From DATLSM01 sp049585815 (GTDB taxonomy: Bacteria; Actinomycetota; Thermoleophilia; Solirubrobacterales; 70-9), in contig JBAVAR010000137.1 of assembly GCA_049585815.1 (NCBI GenBank), positions 1 to 55,331 of the forward strand: DNA of 55,331 nucleotides. The letters run 5' to 3'. A program made the translations under genes and the position numbers. Under the pieces are notes generated by a model. The model did no database searches. It was not told the origin of the DNA and saw only the letters and a list, made by a program, of their open reading frames with translations. Each line of letters opens with the position of its first letter. Position 1 is the first letter of the stretch. Below, one piece after another: positions 7,682 to 15,623 of the stretch.

Positions 7682-8227
7682 TCCCAGGAAAGCCAGTTTT
7701 CATGCGGGTTTATGGGCACCTTTCCGCTGAGCGGCTCGTCTCCGATTTGGTCTTGGGTACCACATTTGGGTACCAACAGCCCATCGGAATGTAGCTGCCA
7801 TCAACTCCGTCAAGCGCATGTCTGCCCGAGTCGCCAACAAAGCTGACCCGAGCTTCGATGCCCGACCGGTGACGCTCGGAACTCGTCCAACTCAGGCGCC
7901 TCGCTGGCTACGCGCGCGGCGCCTGCTTTCCGCGGGAAGTGCGGAAGCTCCGACCGGCATCGCGCCCCCTCTCGCGGCTGAGCGAGCGTCCGAGCTTAAG
8001 TCCTCGCTGACGCTTGCTTCAGACGAATCGCGCTCCGGCCGCCGGAGCGACTGGCAGACTGCTTCACTCGGGCAGTCGGGTCTCGTGGCAGACCACGCTG
8101 TCGCAGAGTCGCTGCCACGGCGTCTGGGGACACGCGGCTGAATTCAGGCTGGCAGCGGCGCGTCTTCGCCAATCAGGCGTGGAGTATCACGAACCGCTGT
8201 CGATACTGAATCATCTAAGGAGTGGAA
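7682..8227. other. Gap without a supported gene
   Basis: Apart from the 23-bp motif at 7754-7776, I see no convincing gene in this 546-base stretch. The open frames here lack family signatures and good starts. It probably belongs to the same decayed region as the preceding gap. Confidence 0.45.
7754..7776 (+). repeat. 23-bp motif shared with 48470-48492
   Basis: The string starting TGGGTACCACATTTGGG and ending TACCAA is identical at both places. Internally it is a near-direct repeat of GGGTACC. The second copy lies 70 bases from the end of the tRNA-Asp att repeat, which suggests a mobile-element origin for both. Confidence 0.7.
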
Positions 8228-8677
8228 ATGTCGCTACAAGGTGAGTACGAGCCGAGCTCTTGGGACTGGGTGCGCGAGCAGGTCGAAGAGTACGAGGCGA
8301 GTAACGGCCGGCGTGCCAACACTTTCCGGGATACGGGCCTTCCCGTGGTAGTTGTCACCACGCGGGGGCGAAAGAGCGGCAAAATCCGCAAGTTCCCCCT
8401 GATGCGGGTCGAGCACAACGGTGAGTACGCGCTCGTCGCTTCGTTGGGAGGCGCTCCGAACAACCCGACCTGGTACGGCAACCTGATCGCCGAACCCACC
8501 GCGTTGATGATCCAGGACGGCGCGGAGCCACACGACTTCGTCGCACGAGAGGTCCAGGGCGAGGAGCGAGCGTTGTGGTGGGAGCGCGCCGTCGACGCCT
8601 ATCCCAGCTATGCGGACTACCAAACAAAGACCAGCCGGATCATTCCAGTCTTCGTGGCCACTCCATCGGGCTCATAG
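8228..8677 (+). CDS. Deazaflavin-dependent nitroreductase-family protein (DDN-like)
   Basis: A 149-residue split-barrel protein of the DDN/DUF385 family, which reduces quinones or nitro compounds with coenzyme F420. The visible signature is VVVVTTRGRKSGKIRKFPL, then EYALVASLGGAPNNPTWYGNL, the nucleotide/F420-contact region, then the C-terminal IIPVFVATP. I chose ATG 8228 instead of the GTG at 8222 because the ribosome-binding site AAGGAG (8217-8222) overlaps that GTG and is correctly spaced for 8228. It stands alone. F420 use is inferred from the family. Confidence 0.88.
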   Translation: MSLQGEYEPSSWDWVREQVEEYEASNGRRANTFRDTGLPVVVVTTRGRKSGKIRKFPLMRVEHNGEYALVASLGGAPNNPTWYGNLIAEPTALMIQDGAEPHDFVAREVQGEERALWWERAVDAYPSYADYQTKTSRIIPVFVATPSGS

Positions 8678-8832
8678 CGCCTTCCGAGGCCGCAATACAA
8701 ACCTCGGCTCCGTGAGCGCCTGCATCTGGATGGCGCTTGCTCCGCAGGTGGCCTTACGCGAAGTCCCGGCGCTTGGCGGGCGAGGTCGATCGTGGAACCG
8801 TCAGCAGACCTGCCGTATAGGATCGCGCCGCT

Positions 8833-9690
8833 GTGGCAGATGACCCGAGCCGAGGCACGGTCTTGATCAGCGGCGCCTCGACAGGCATCGGGCGAGCCTG
8901 CGCCGAGCACCTCGACAGCCTGGGCTTCACGGTCTTTGCCGGCGTGCGCAAGCAGTCAGACGCCGACTCGTTGCTGGGCGCCGGATCTGGGCGCGCGCGG
9001 CCGCTGATGCTCGACGTCACCGACAGCGAGTCGATCGCCGCCGCGATGCGGACCGTCGATGAGGCTTCCCCCGCCGGGCTTGCCGGACTCCTCAACAACG
9101 CCGGGATCTCGGTGGGAGGACCGCTTGAGTTCGTGCCGATCGATGACTGGCGGCGCCAGCTCGAGGTCAACTTCCTCGGCCAGGTCGCTCTTACCCAAGC
9201 GGCCCTGCCGGCGCTGCGCAGGGCGCGGGGGCGAATCGTGAACATGACCTCGATCGGCGGCCGCCTGGCCAGCCCGTTCCTCGGTCCCTACAACGCGTCG
9301 AAGTACGCGCTGGAGGCGGTCACCGACGCGCTGAGACTCGAATTGCGCCAGTTCGGCATCGAGGTCGCAGCGGTCGAGCCGGGGGCCGTAGCTACGCCGA
9401 TCTGGGAGAAGGGCCGCGCCAGCGCCGAGCAGGCGACGACGAACATGCCGGCTGAAGCACTGCAGCTCTACAGTGCCGGGGTGGCGGCGATCTCCAAGTT
9501 CATCGCTCTTGGTGAGCGCACGGGCATACCGCCGCTCGAGGTCGCCCGAGTCGTGGAGCACGCCCTGACCGCGAGCCGACCCAAACCCCGTTATGTCGTG
9601 GGACGCGACGCCAAGATGCGCCTGTTCCTCACGCGACTTCTGCCGACCCGCGCGATGGACAGGCTGGTCGGCCGCGCGATGGGGCTCTGA
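8833..9690 (+). CDS. Classical short-chain dehydrogenase/reductase
   Basis: A 285-residue classical SDR with GASTGIG at 14-20, NNAG at 88-91, Ser140, and Tyr153/Lys157 in YNASK, so catalytically complete. The C-terminal extension (about residues 190-285, ending near RAMDRLVGRAMGL) resembles retinol dehydrogenase/17-beta-HSD-like members that act on lipophilic alcohols or ketones. The start is a GTG. A TATAGGAT box ends about ten bases before it and no ribosome-binding site is evident, so the mRNA may be leaderless. No partner gene is adjacent. Confidence 0.88.
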   Translation: MADDPSRGTVLISGASTGIGRACAEHLDSLGFTVFAGVRKQSDADSLLGAGSGRARPLMLDVTDSESIAAAMRTVDEASPAGLAGLLNNAGISVGGPLEFVPIDDWRRQLEVNFLGQVALTQAALPALRRARGRIVNMTSIGGRLASPFLGPYNASKYALEAVTDALRLELRQFGIEVAAVEPGAVATPIWEKGRASAEQATTNMPAEALQLYSAGVAAISKFIALGERTGIPPLEVARVVEHALTASRPKPRYVVGRDAKMRLFLTRLLPTRAMDRLVGRAMGL

Positions 9691-9726
9691 CGACCGTACG
9701 CGTTCTGTCTTGCTTGGCGCTCGTAG

Positions 9727-9870
9727 GCCAAGCCCCGGCTGCTCTCGGTGTCGCTGTCGAACATCGCCTATCAAGTCGCCTGCCTTCGAGATGCGGGTCT
9801 GATTGTGGAGATGGGAAAAGCTCAGCGACGCGGAGCGATTGAGTACTTCTATTCGTTAGCGGGGACATAA
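9727..9870 (+). pseudogene. C-terminal remnant of a winged-helix (ArsR-like) regulator
   Basis: After an in-frame TAG at 9724 the sequence reads LSVSLSNIAYQVACLRDAGL, then IVEMGKAQRRGAIEYFYSL, and stops at 9870. This is the recognition helix plus wing of an ArsR-type DNA-binding domain (pattern SNIAYHVRxLxDxGLI, RRGAIEHFY). No start codon or N-terminal helices precede it in any frame. It is best read as a decayed gene fragment. Confidence 0.55.
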
Positions 9871-9933
9871 ACCTACGCGAACCCTGTGCCCGACCGCCCA
9901 GCGTGGTGCCAGAAGGCCGGGCACAGCTTCGGA

Positions 9934-10434
9934 CTACGGCAGGATGTAGTTGAAGGTGTCTTCTTTCATCGGGCTTTCGCCGCCGCCCTTAGCTTTTGAG
10001 CTGAAGTTGCCAACAGCTCCGTTGTACTTGCCGGTTCCGCCGGTGATCGAGCCAGAGACAGTGCCGCCGATCGCCCCTTTGCCGCCGACGTTCAAGGCGA
10101 ACGAGCCGCCGGGCACTGTGGCAGTGCCAGAGCAAGTTCCACTCAGGAGGAATCCCTTGACGGTGGGCTGAGTGGAAAGGCAGACTGCATTAATTTCGCC
10201 CATGGTCTTCTTTTCGGTGTTCTGGAGCGGATTCGCGATAACAATGCCGGTTCCAGGAGTAAAGGTTTTGCCGTTGAATTTTCCGAACGGGGTGACCATC
10301 CCACTGTTTCCGCCAGGCTCAATCAGCTTGACGCTCCCTTCTTCGCCATGCGTCTTGGACGAACCGCAACCGCCAAGAGCAACCAGCGCGACTATCGCCC
10401 CTAACGCGAGCACCACAAACCGAATGTTCCTCAT
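9934..10434 (-). CDS. Secreted lipoprotein with repeat-rich beta-barrel-like domain
   Basis: A 166-residue lipoprotein. The N-terminus MRNIRF is followed by a hydrophobic core and the lipobox LGGC, so the mature protein is anchored on the outer face of the membrane. The remainder contains GTGIVIANPL and a C-terminal SGSITGGTGKYNGAVGNF. This Gly/Thr-rich pattern resembles the dirigent/allene-oxide-cyclase-like barrel, though I hold that assignment loosely. I chose ATG 10434 (GGGAGAA upstream) over the longer frame from 10503 because it gives a proper lipoprotein signal. No adjacent gene suggests a role. Confidence 0.7.
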   Translation of the reverse strand: MRNIRFVVLALGAIVALVALGGCGSSKTHGEEGSVKLIEPGGNSGMVTPFGKFNGKTFTPGTGIVIANPLQNTEKKTMGEINAVCLSTQPTVKGFLLSGTCSGTATVPGGSFALNVGGKGAIGGTVSGSITGGTGKYNGAVGNFSSKAKGGGESPMKEDTFNYILP

Positions 10435-11011
10435 GCTTCTCCCATCTGTAGCTAGGCCAGGACAGGAAGATTCATAGCCGATCCCGGAGGGTTGGGCCGT
10501 CATATAGTCCGAATCCCGCCCTGTGCACGCCTACGGCGACGACTCAGCCACTCTCGCAGCGTCAGCCGGCCGCTCCTTTACCCCCCGAGACAGAGGAGCG
10601 TCACGCCCCCCACCCGCGAAGGGCAGGGGGCGGTTTTGTCACTCCGATCAACTGCGCCTACTTCGTTCCCAATATGTCGAGCTGCGGGTTGGAGAAGGTA
10701 ATTTCGCTACCGGTTTTGCATGTTCCCTCGAAGGGGACCACGCCATAGCTGCGGGTCACTGCCGCCGACGGAGCGTCTTGGTTCATTGCGCCAAGCCTTC
10801 AAGCCCAAAGCTAAAAAACTCCGCCTGTTTGGAGAAGGCCCCGGAGCCTTTGTTCTGGAGCTCGACAACGCGTCTACGCCGCTGAGCTACTGCGCGACGT
10901 TGAGCCTGACGGCGAGCGGGTTGCGGTGGACGCAATCAAGCCGATGCTTTGAAGAAGCGAGGATGCTCGAAAATCCGCTCACGAATAAGCGAAACGTCTA
11001 GACTGCTCAGC
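10435..11011. other. Non-coding stretch with an orphan terminator
   Basis: No gene is supported in these 577 bases. The only strong feature is the hairpin at 10604-10637. A string near 10861-10905 resembles a tRNA D-arm on the minus strand but does not fold as one. Confidence 0.5.
10604..10637 (+). terminator. Strong rho-independent-type hairpin, no gene upstream
   Basis: CGCCCCC (10604-10610) pairs with GGGGGCG (10626-10632) and an inner CCC pairs with GGG around a GCGAA loop. GTTTTG follows. The form is that of an intrinsic terminator on the plus strand, but no plus-strand gene is visible between 9870 and here, so an unannotated short transcript could end at it. Confidence 0.5.
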
Positions 11012-11737
11012 GTGGCTCGTTGGGTCCTCGTCCTCGTCGTCGTTGCCGTTTGTCTCGGGGCAGCATCCATCAACGTAGCCTCTGGCAACCCATCGCCTCC
11101 GACCTTCATTACATGCCACGCGGGAACGGCTCCTGGAAGCGGGCCGAGGATGCACCCAAGAATCTGCGTCGTAGGCGGAGTGACGAACCGAGACGAATTG
11201 TGGGGAGCGATTTTGGTCAAACTACGCTGGCGCCATTGGGGAGCCGGGAGGGCCTTGGCCAGGGGGTTTTCTGTGGATACCGAAACCGGCAAACGCTCGC
11301 CAGTACGGGTCGCTGCCTTTGCCATGGTCAGGTGTGGAATGACCGGCTCCTCTTACACCAAGCTAAGGATGGCGAGTGGGCAATCGCCCGTCCTGACCCT
11401 CCGCCTGGCCTCCTGTGAAACGCCGTCGATGGCTCACTCGTCAAACCACGTGCCGCCTCAAAACGTCTTTGATGGCTGCTACTCGGGCAATCGAGGTGCC
11501 AGGAAGAGAATCGAGCCGAAGACAAGCAGGATGACATGCCGCGAGGCAAAGGCGACTCTCGTGGTTGTACCGAATGCCGTTGGCACGTGGAACGCCATCA
11601 GCAGGAATCCAGTGAACAAGACAGCCACTCGCTGGCTCTGTCGGGAATATCCGCGCGCGGATTACCCGCTTGAGGTGCGCTGCGAAACGGGCGGGCGCCA
11701 TTTCGAGGTCGTAGGGGTGGGGCGGCAATCCGGCTGA
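11012..11737 (+). CDS. Secreted hypothetical protein, first of a four-gene array
   Basis: A 241-residue protein from the GTG at 11012, giving the signal peptide MARWVLVLVVVAVCLGAASI. The first mature half contains FITCHAGTAPGSG, ICVVGG and LRWRHWGAGRALARG, with a later MVRCGMTGSSYTKLRM. This Cys-spaced pattern recurs in small actinobacterial exported proteins. The second half has its own cysteine pattern (MTCREAKATL, WLCREYP, VRCETG), reminiscent of another common secreted module. The protein may therefore be two extracellular modules in tandem. Its TGA overlaps the ATG of the next gene (TGATG), indicating co-translation. Function unknown. Confidence 0.55.
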   Translation: MARWVLVLVVVAVCLGAASINVASGNPSPPTFITCHAGTAPGSGPRMHPRICVVGGVTNRDELWGAILVKLRWRHWGAGRALARGFSVDTETGKRSPVRVAAFAMVRCGMTGSSYTKLRMASGQSPVLTLRLASCETPSMAHSSNHVPPQNVFDGCYSGNRGARKRIEPKTSRMTCREAKATLVVVPNAVGTWNAISRNPVNKTATRWLCREYPRADYPLEVRCETGGRHFEVVGVGRQSG

Positions 11738-12140
11738 TGCGTGTCGCAGGTGCCTTCCTTGCAGCTCTCGGTTGGAGACTAAGTCTGGGCGCCGGACTGC
11801 GAGCCGGTCTTGCGGTGTGCGCTCTGGCGTTGGCGCCCTGTTGTCGGGCTGCGGTAACAACGGAGCTTCTTCACAGTCGGCAGCCGCAGGCCAAACTGAG
11901 GGCGCTTCGACCTGTGGGGCCAAGGCGGGATATGTGTTCGTCCTTCACGGAGTCGAGTGCGAAATGGCCAACTCAATGATCGTCACGCTCAACGGGCGGG
12001 CACGGCGCTCGACAATCACAATGGCCGACGATCTTGGGCATAGGACCACGTGGGTCTGCACTGCTGCGCGACCAATCGTGGGACCAGTTCACTTCAGCGA
12101 CGGCAAGAGGTCATTCACAATCGAGTACGGTCCTCAGTAG
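11737..12140 (+). pseudogene. Lipoprotein gene with an apparent one-base frameshift
   Basis: Translation coupled to the upstream stop begins MRVAGAFL and runs into a hydrophobic signal (LRAGLAVCALALA). That frame then loses sense, while the neighbouring frame picks up ALLSGCGNN, a lipobox, and continues to a TAG at 12138-12140 with CGAKAGYVF and WVCTAARPIVG. Joining the two frames near 11835-11843 gives a normal lipoprotein of about 134 residues. A one-base deletion in the genome or the assembly would explain it. Alternatively a short form starts at a GTG or TTG inside, but its signal sequence would be too short. Confidence 0.5.
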
Positions 12141-12147
12141 GCCAGCC

Positions 12148-12429
12148 GTGCGTCGCCGCTCTCGTCTGATCTGGGCCGTCTACCTGGCGTTCGTTGTTGC
12201 AGCGGGCGTCGCGCTGGCGGGCGGTCACGAGGGAGCCACTCGTGGGGTTGACGGCTCGCGGGTCCTCCGTTTGAGCGCTGGTGGCTCAATATCCATCCCT
12301 GAGCCAACCCCGAACTCGGGTGCCCTCGCACGCAGAGCCGAATGTGCCAAGCTCGGGCGCGAGTTACGGCAGAAGTATCCGGCGAAGCCTGGCTGGTCCG
12401 AAGACTCATGGTGCGCTGTGGAACACTGA
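12148..12429 (+). CDS. Small secreted or membrane-anchored protein
   Basis: A 93-residue product from a GTG at 12148, seven bases after the preceding stop. MRRRSRLIWAVYLAFVVAAG is a strong signal or anchor segment. The rest is short, polar and contains two cysteines (RAECAKLG, DSWCAVEH) near the C-terminus that could pair outside the cell. No family is recognised. It sits in the middle of the four-gene array and is probably co-transcribed. Confidence 0.45.
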   Translation: MRRRSRLIWAVYLAFVVAAGVALAGGHEGATRGVDGSRVLRLSAGGSISIPEPTPNSGALARRAECAKLGRELRQKYPAKPGWSEDSWCAVEH

Positions 12430-12463
12430 CCGGCAGATCCGCCCTGCGGCTAGGCTTCGGTCC

Positions 12464-12826
12464 GTGGGACTCCGATTCGGCATGCTTGCGGTAGTTGCCT
12501 TCAGCGTCCTTGCGCTTGAAGGCAACCAGGAAACCGGATTCGGGCACCGCAACATGTGGGCAATCGACGGCCAGGGGCAGATCCTGCCCACCCAATCGTT
12601 TGACCACTGCCGACCCGTGGGTAACGGCCAATCGAGATGTATCTCTCACGACACTGGTAGACCGGTCTACATTCCCCCGGTGGTGCCCTCTGGTGGAGAC
12701 ATCCACGGCACGAGCGCGCTTTCAGCGCAGGGGTTGAGTGCGCCAAGCTCCCATCACGAACTACGGCGGAACTCCCCGGTAAATGGTGGCTCATCGGAGT
12801 TCTCCTGCGCTGTGCCCACCCACTGA
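12464..12826 (+). CDS. Small secreted protein, last of the array
   Basis: A 120-residue product from a GTG at 12464. MGLRFGMLAVVAFSVLALEG is a short hydrophobic export segment. The mature part contains FDHCRPVGNGQSRCISHDTG, with two closely spaced cysteines, and a late EFSCAVPTH. It follows the preceding small gene by 34 bases. No homologue is recognised. The shared pattern of signal peptide plus few cysteines in all four genes suggests a set of extracellular proteins expressed together. Confidence 0.4.
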   Translation: MGLRFGMLAVVAFSVLALEGNQETGFGHRNMWAIDGQGQILPTQSFDHCRPVGNGQSRCISHDTGRPVYIPPVVPSGGDIHGTSALSAQGLSAPSSHHELRRNSPVNGGSSEFSCAVPTH

Positions 12827-13441
12827 ACGCCAACCCGGTCTCCGTGCGCGAAGCGTTGTGACATTTGCTCGGGACTCCGCGCGATGCGCTTGAGACCCCG
12901 CCACCCCGTCGCAACTCGACGTAGCGCTCATACGCCGCGGGCCGGATCCCCGGGAGGGTCCAGGTCATTATCTTCGCCAGCGCTGGCTCAGCCGCCAGGG
13001 CCTCAAGCTGGCTCATCAGTTCGGCTCGAGTCCGCCTGGCCACCTTACGTCATCCTCGCAGTCCGCTGTTGCTGGCAGCCAATATATTGGTTCGCCCATT
13101 CGGAGCGCCTGCGACGGAGGATCCGATGCAGGAAAAGGACAAACGCCCGAAACCCGCGATCTCGGCGCCAGGCCCGCCGAAAGCAATCCCGTTCAGATGA
13201 ACTCCGCACTGGTTCTTCCACTGACCGACTCGGCCAATACCCGGAAGATCTTGCAATTGAGCCGATTCTGCCACTTGCCGATCTACCTTCTTTGCGCACC
13301 ACTTAATGCCTGAGACCAGCTTTGCGCCCAATACGGGGCCCCCCGACATAGCCTTTCACCCAGCCGTGGGGCCGGAGTGAGGCTCTCACGTGGAGACAGC
13401 CGTTGAGCTAGGCTAACGCGCTCCAAAAGGACCACTGCGCC
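12827..13441. other. Gap with one weak minus-strand candidate
   Basis: From 13043 leftward the minus strand reads MARRTRAELMSQLEALAAEP, then IMTWTLPGIRPAAYERYVEL. The codon usage is plausible, but there is no recognised family, and the frame runs on through the small secreted gene to 12501. It could be a roughly 65-residue protein or a remnant. Nothing else is supported here. Confidence 0.3.
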
Positions 13442-14200
13442 GTGACGATCCCCGACCCAATCTCAGCCTTCATTGACGCTCAGGCCAAGCGCGCGCCTGT
13501 CTCATACGCCGACCTGCGCGCCGTCGTCTTCAACGGCACAACCAAGCGCTCGCCAGAGCCGAGTCACACCGATGGGCTGCTGGCTATCCCTTATCGGATA
13601 TTTTCCGTCCTTGGCGTGCAATACGACGAGGTGCGTACCGTCGATCGCACGATCCCACCGGGCCTGTGGCCAGACATGCGGGAACACGGCTACGAGCGCG
13701 ACGATTTCCCGGAGATCTACGACTCGCTGGTGAAACCAGCCGACATGTTGCTACTCGTTGGCCCGATCTGGCTCGGTGACCAGAGTTCCCAAACCCGCAT
13801 GATCATCGAGCGTCTCTACGCCCACTCGAGCGAGATTAACGATCGTGGCCAGTGGGCCTACTACGGCAAGGTTGGCGGCGTGCTCACCACCGGGAATGAG
13901 GACGGCGCCAAGCATGTCGGTGCTCAGGTGCTCTACGCATTGCAACACATCGGATTAGTCGTACCGCCGCAGTCCGACAGCTATTGGGTCGGCGAGGCGG
14001 GGCCCGGGCCTTCCTATCTGGATCAGCCCGGCGGGGGCGAGCATAACGCCTGGACCACGCGTGAAGCCGTATTCATGACCTGGAACATGCTGCACCTAGC
14101 GCGCATGCTCAAGGATGCCGGTGGGATTCCGGCGTACGGCAACTCCACATTGGAGTGGAACCTTGAACAGAGCGATCACCCCAATCCGGAGTACCGTTGA
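13442..14200 (+). CDS. Flavodoxin-fold NAD(P)H-dependent FMN reductase-like protein
   Basis: A 252-residue protein of the flavodoxin/NADPH-FMN reductase superfamily. The FMN-phosphate loop is VVFNGTTKRSPEPSHTDGL near residue 30, the middle segment is ADMLLLVGPIWLGDQSSQ, and YGKVGGVLTTGNEDGAKHVG is near residue 145. These mark the three FMN-contact regions. It lacks [4Fe-4S] motifs. Such enzymes reduce quinones, azo compounds or flavin for partner monooxygenases. The start is a GTG with AAAGGA upstream. It heads a run of redox and detoxification genes and may supply reduced flavin. Confidence 0.75.
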   Translation: MTIPDPISAFIDAQAKRAPVSYADLRAVVFNGTTKRSPEPSHTDGLLAIPYRIFSVLGVQYDEVRTVDRTIPPGLWPDMREHGYERDDFPEIYDSLVKPADMLLLVGPIWLGDQSSQTRMIIERLYAHSSEINDRGQWAYYGKVGGVLTTGNEDGAKHVGAQVLYALQHIGLVVPPQSDSYWVGEAGPGPSYLDQPGGGEHNAWTTREAVFMTWNMLHLARMLKDAGGIPAYGNSTLEWNLEQSDHPNPEYR

Positions 14201-14449
14201 GGGGCCGGCGCCAACGTTGAACGTTCGGCTCGGGGCACCCCCCAGCAGTCAGCATTTCTGAGGTTTGCCTGGAGAAGGTCTGGTGGGCGATTGAAGATTA
14301 GCCACGCCCACCTGGTCAAACCACGATGAACCAACGGCTCCCAGTGAGTACCAATCGCTGTTCAAAGTCGTACGGGCCAGAGGGGTTTGCGCCGTCCGTA
14401 TCCTGTGATGCCAGGGCCCAGGATGGGCGAGATTCCAGAGGAGGTTTGA

Positions 14450-15067
14450 ATGCGTGAGGACATCAAAGTCGGTGGGAACTTTCCGGACTACCGCTTTCCA
14501 GATCAGGACGGCCGCGAGCAAACGCTGAGCGAACTGCAGGGGCGCAACCCGATGGTCCTCCACCTCTCACGAGGTGGCTTTGATCCCAAGGAGCGTCGCT
14601 TCGTCTCACATCTGGTTGACGCCCATGTCGACTTCAAACTGGCTTATACCGCGTTGGTGGTGATCACCACCGACGATCAGCTCAACATGGCCGAGTTCCG
14701 CGACGGCGTCGGTGCGTCCTTCCCCTTCCTCTCTGATCCCAAGCGTCGACTTCAGCGTGAACTGGACATCCAGGAGTACACCGACCCGGTCCACGATCCG
14801 ATGATCCCCCATACCTTCATACTCGCGGCGGGGCTGCGGATCGAGAATATCTACAACGGCTACTGGTACTGGGGGCGGCCGACTGTCGACGAGCTGCACC
14901 GGGACCTGCGAGAGGTAATGCGCGCCAACCGCCCCGACTTCGACCTCGCGACCCCCGGGCTACGACAGTCCTGGGAGGACGGCGACACGGGGCGCTTTCT
15001 CGTTGAGCCCGTCGAAGGCTCCGCGATCCGCTACACCGAGGGCGACGACGTCGGTGTCAAGCGATAG
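14450..15067 (+). CDS. Redoxin-like protein without cysteine
   Basis: A 205-residue thioredoxin-fold (AhpC/TSA-like) protein. The N-terminal FPDYRFPDQDG and a central FPFLSDPKR are the usual redoxin landmarks, but where the paralogue at 16776 has RGNYCPKE this one has RGGFDPKE, so the catalytic Cys45 is Asp45. No cysteine occurs anywhere in the protein. The C-terminal half keeps the unusual IYNGYWYWGRP motif and a 51-base tract identical to the paralogue. AGAGGAGG precedes the ATG. It cannot be a thiol peroxidase. A binding, chaperone or regulatory role, or partnership with the paralogue, is possible. Confidence 0.78.
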   Translation: MREDIKVGGNFPDYRFPDQDGREQTLSELQGRNPMVLHLSRGGFDPKERRFVSHLVDAHVDFKLAYTALVVITTDDQLNMAEFRDGVGASFPFLSDPKRRLQRELDIQEYTDPVHDPMIPHTFILAAGLRIENIYNGYWYWGRPTVDELHRDLREVMRANRPDFDLATPGLRQSWEDGDTGRFLVEPVEGSAIRYTEGDDVGVKR

Positions 15068-15164
15068 CGGCCTCGCGGACGAGCAGCCGACAGGGTGGCT
15101 GAGGACGCCGCGGCGACCTTGTGGGACAGCGCGCCGTTCCTACCTGCCGAGTGAGAACTGGAAA

Positions 15165-15596
15165 TCAAGACGGCGGACGCCAGCCTCTGGCCAGCGTCGT
15201 TTGGCCTACCTCGATGATGTAGCCGTCGGGGTCGCGGATATAGCAGCGGATCTCGGTCGCGTGCTGCTTTGGCGGCGTCAGGAATTCCGCACCCCGCGCG
15301 CTCCACTCCTCGTACACGGCTTGGATGTCGGCAACACGGATGTTGAGGAAGCTGCTCACCCGATCCGGGTCCGGTGGCGTCTCCAGCGTGACCGTCGGCT
15401 TGTCGTCGGTCGGGCCGCCTCCAACATTCATGATGATCCAGGTATTGGCGAGCGCGACGTAGGTGACCTCGTCACCCGCCTCGCCAGAGATGACCGTCTT
15501 GCCGCCGAGTACCTCGGTGTAGAAGCGGCGAGAACGCTCGACATTGTCTGAAACGATGAAGTGGGCCAAGACCATCTCTGCGTCGATGTTGCTCAT
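15165..15596 (-). CDS. VOC-family protein (paralogue of 22385-22834)
   Basis: A 143-residue glyoxalase-fold protein: LAHFIVSDNVERSRRFYTEV at the start, ADIQAVYEEWSARGAEFLTP in the middle, IRCYIRDPDGYIIEVGQT at the end. It lies 27 bases downstream of the nitronate monooxygenase on the same strand, with GGAGG before its ATG, so the two form an operon. A close paralogue sits 7 kb away. VOC proteins of this type are dimeric metalloenzymes or binding proteins in detoxification. The substrate is unknown. Confidence 0.85.
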   Translation of the reverse strand: MSNIDAEMVLAHFIVSDNVERSRRFYTEVLGGKTVISGEAGDEVTYVALANTWIIMNVGGGPTDDKPTVTLETPPDPDRVSSFLNIRVADIQAVYEEWSARGAEFLTPPKQHATEIRCYIRDPDGYIIEVGQTTLARGWRPPS

Positions 15597-15623
15597 ACTG
15601 ACCTCCGTTGTTGGAGTTTGATG

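Noticed and set aside
10861..10905. tRNA-like D-arm string on the minus strand
   Set aside because: AGCTCAGCGG resembles a D-arm, but the stem does not close and no T-arm or acceptor follows.
12501..13043. 180-codon minus-strand frame
   Set aside because: Only its first 65 codons look plausible. The rest is antisense to a small secreted gene. Kept only as a weak mention.
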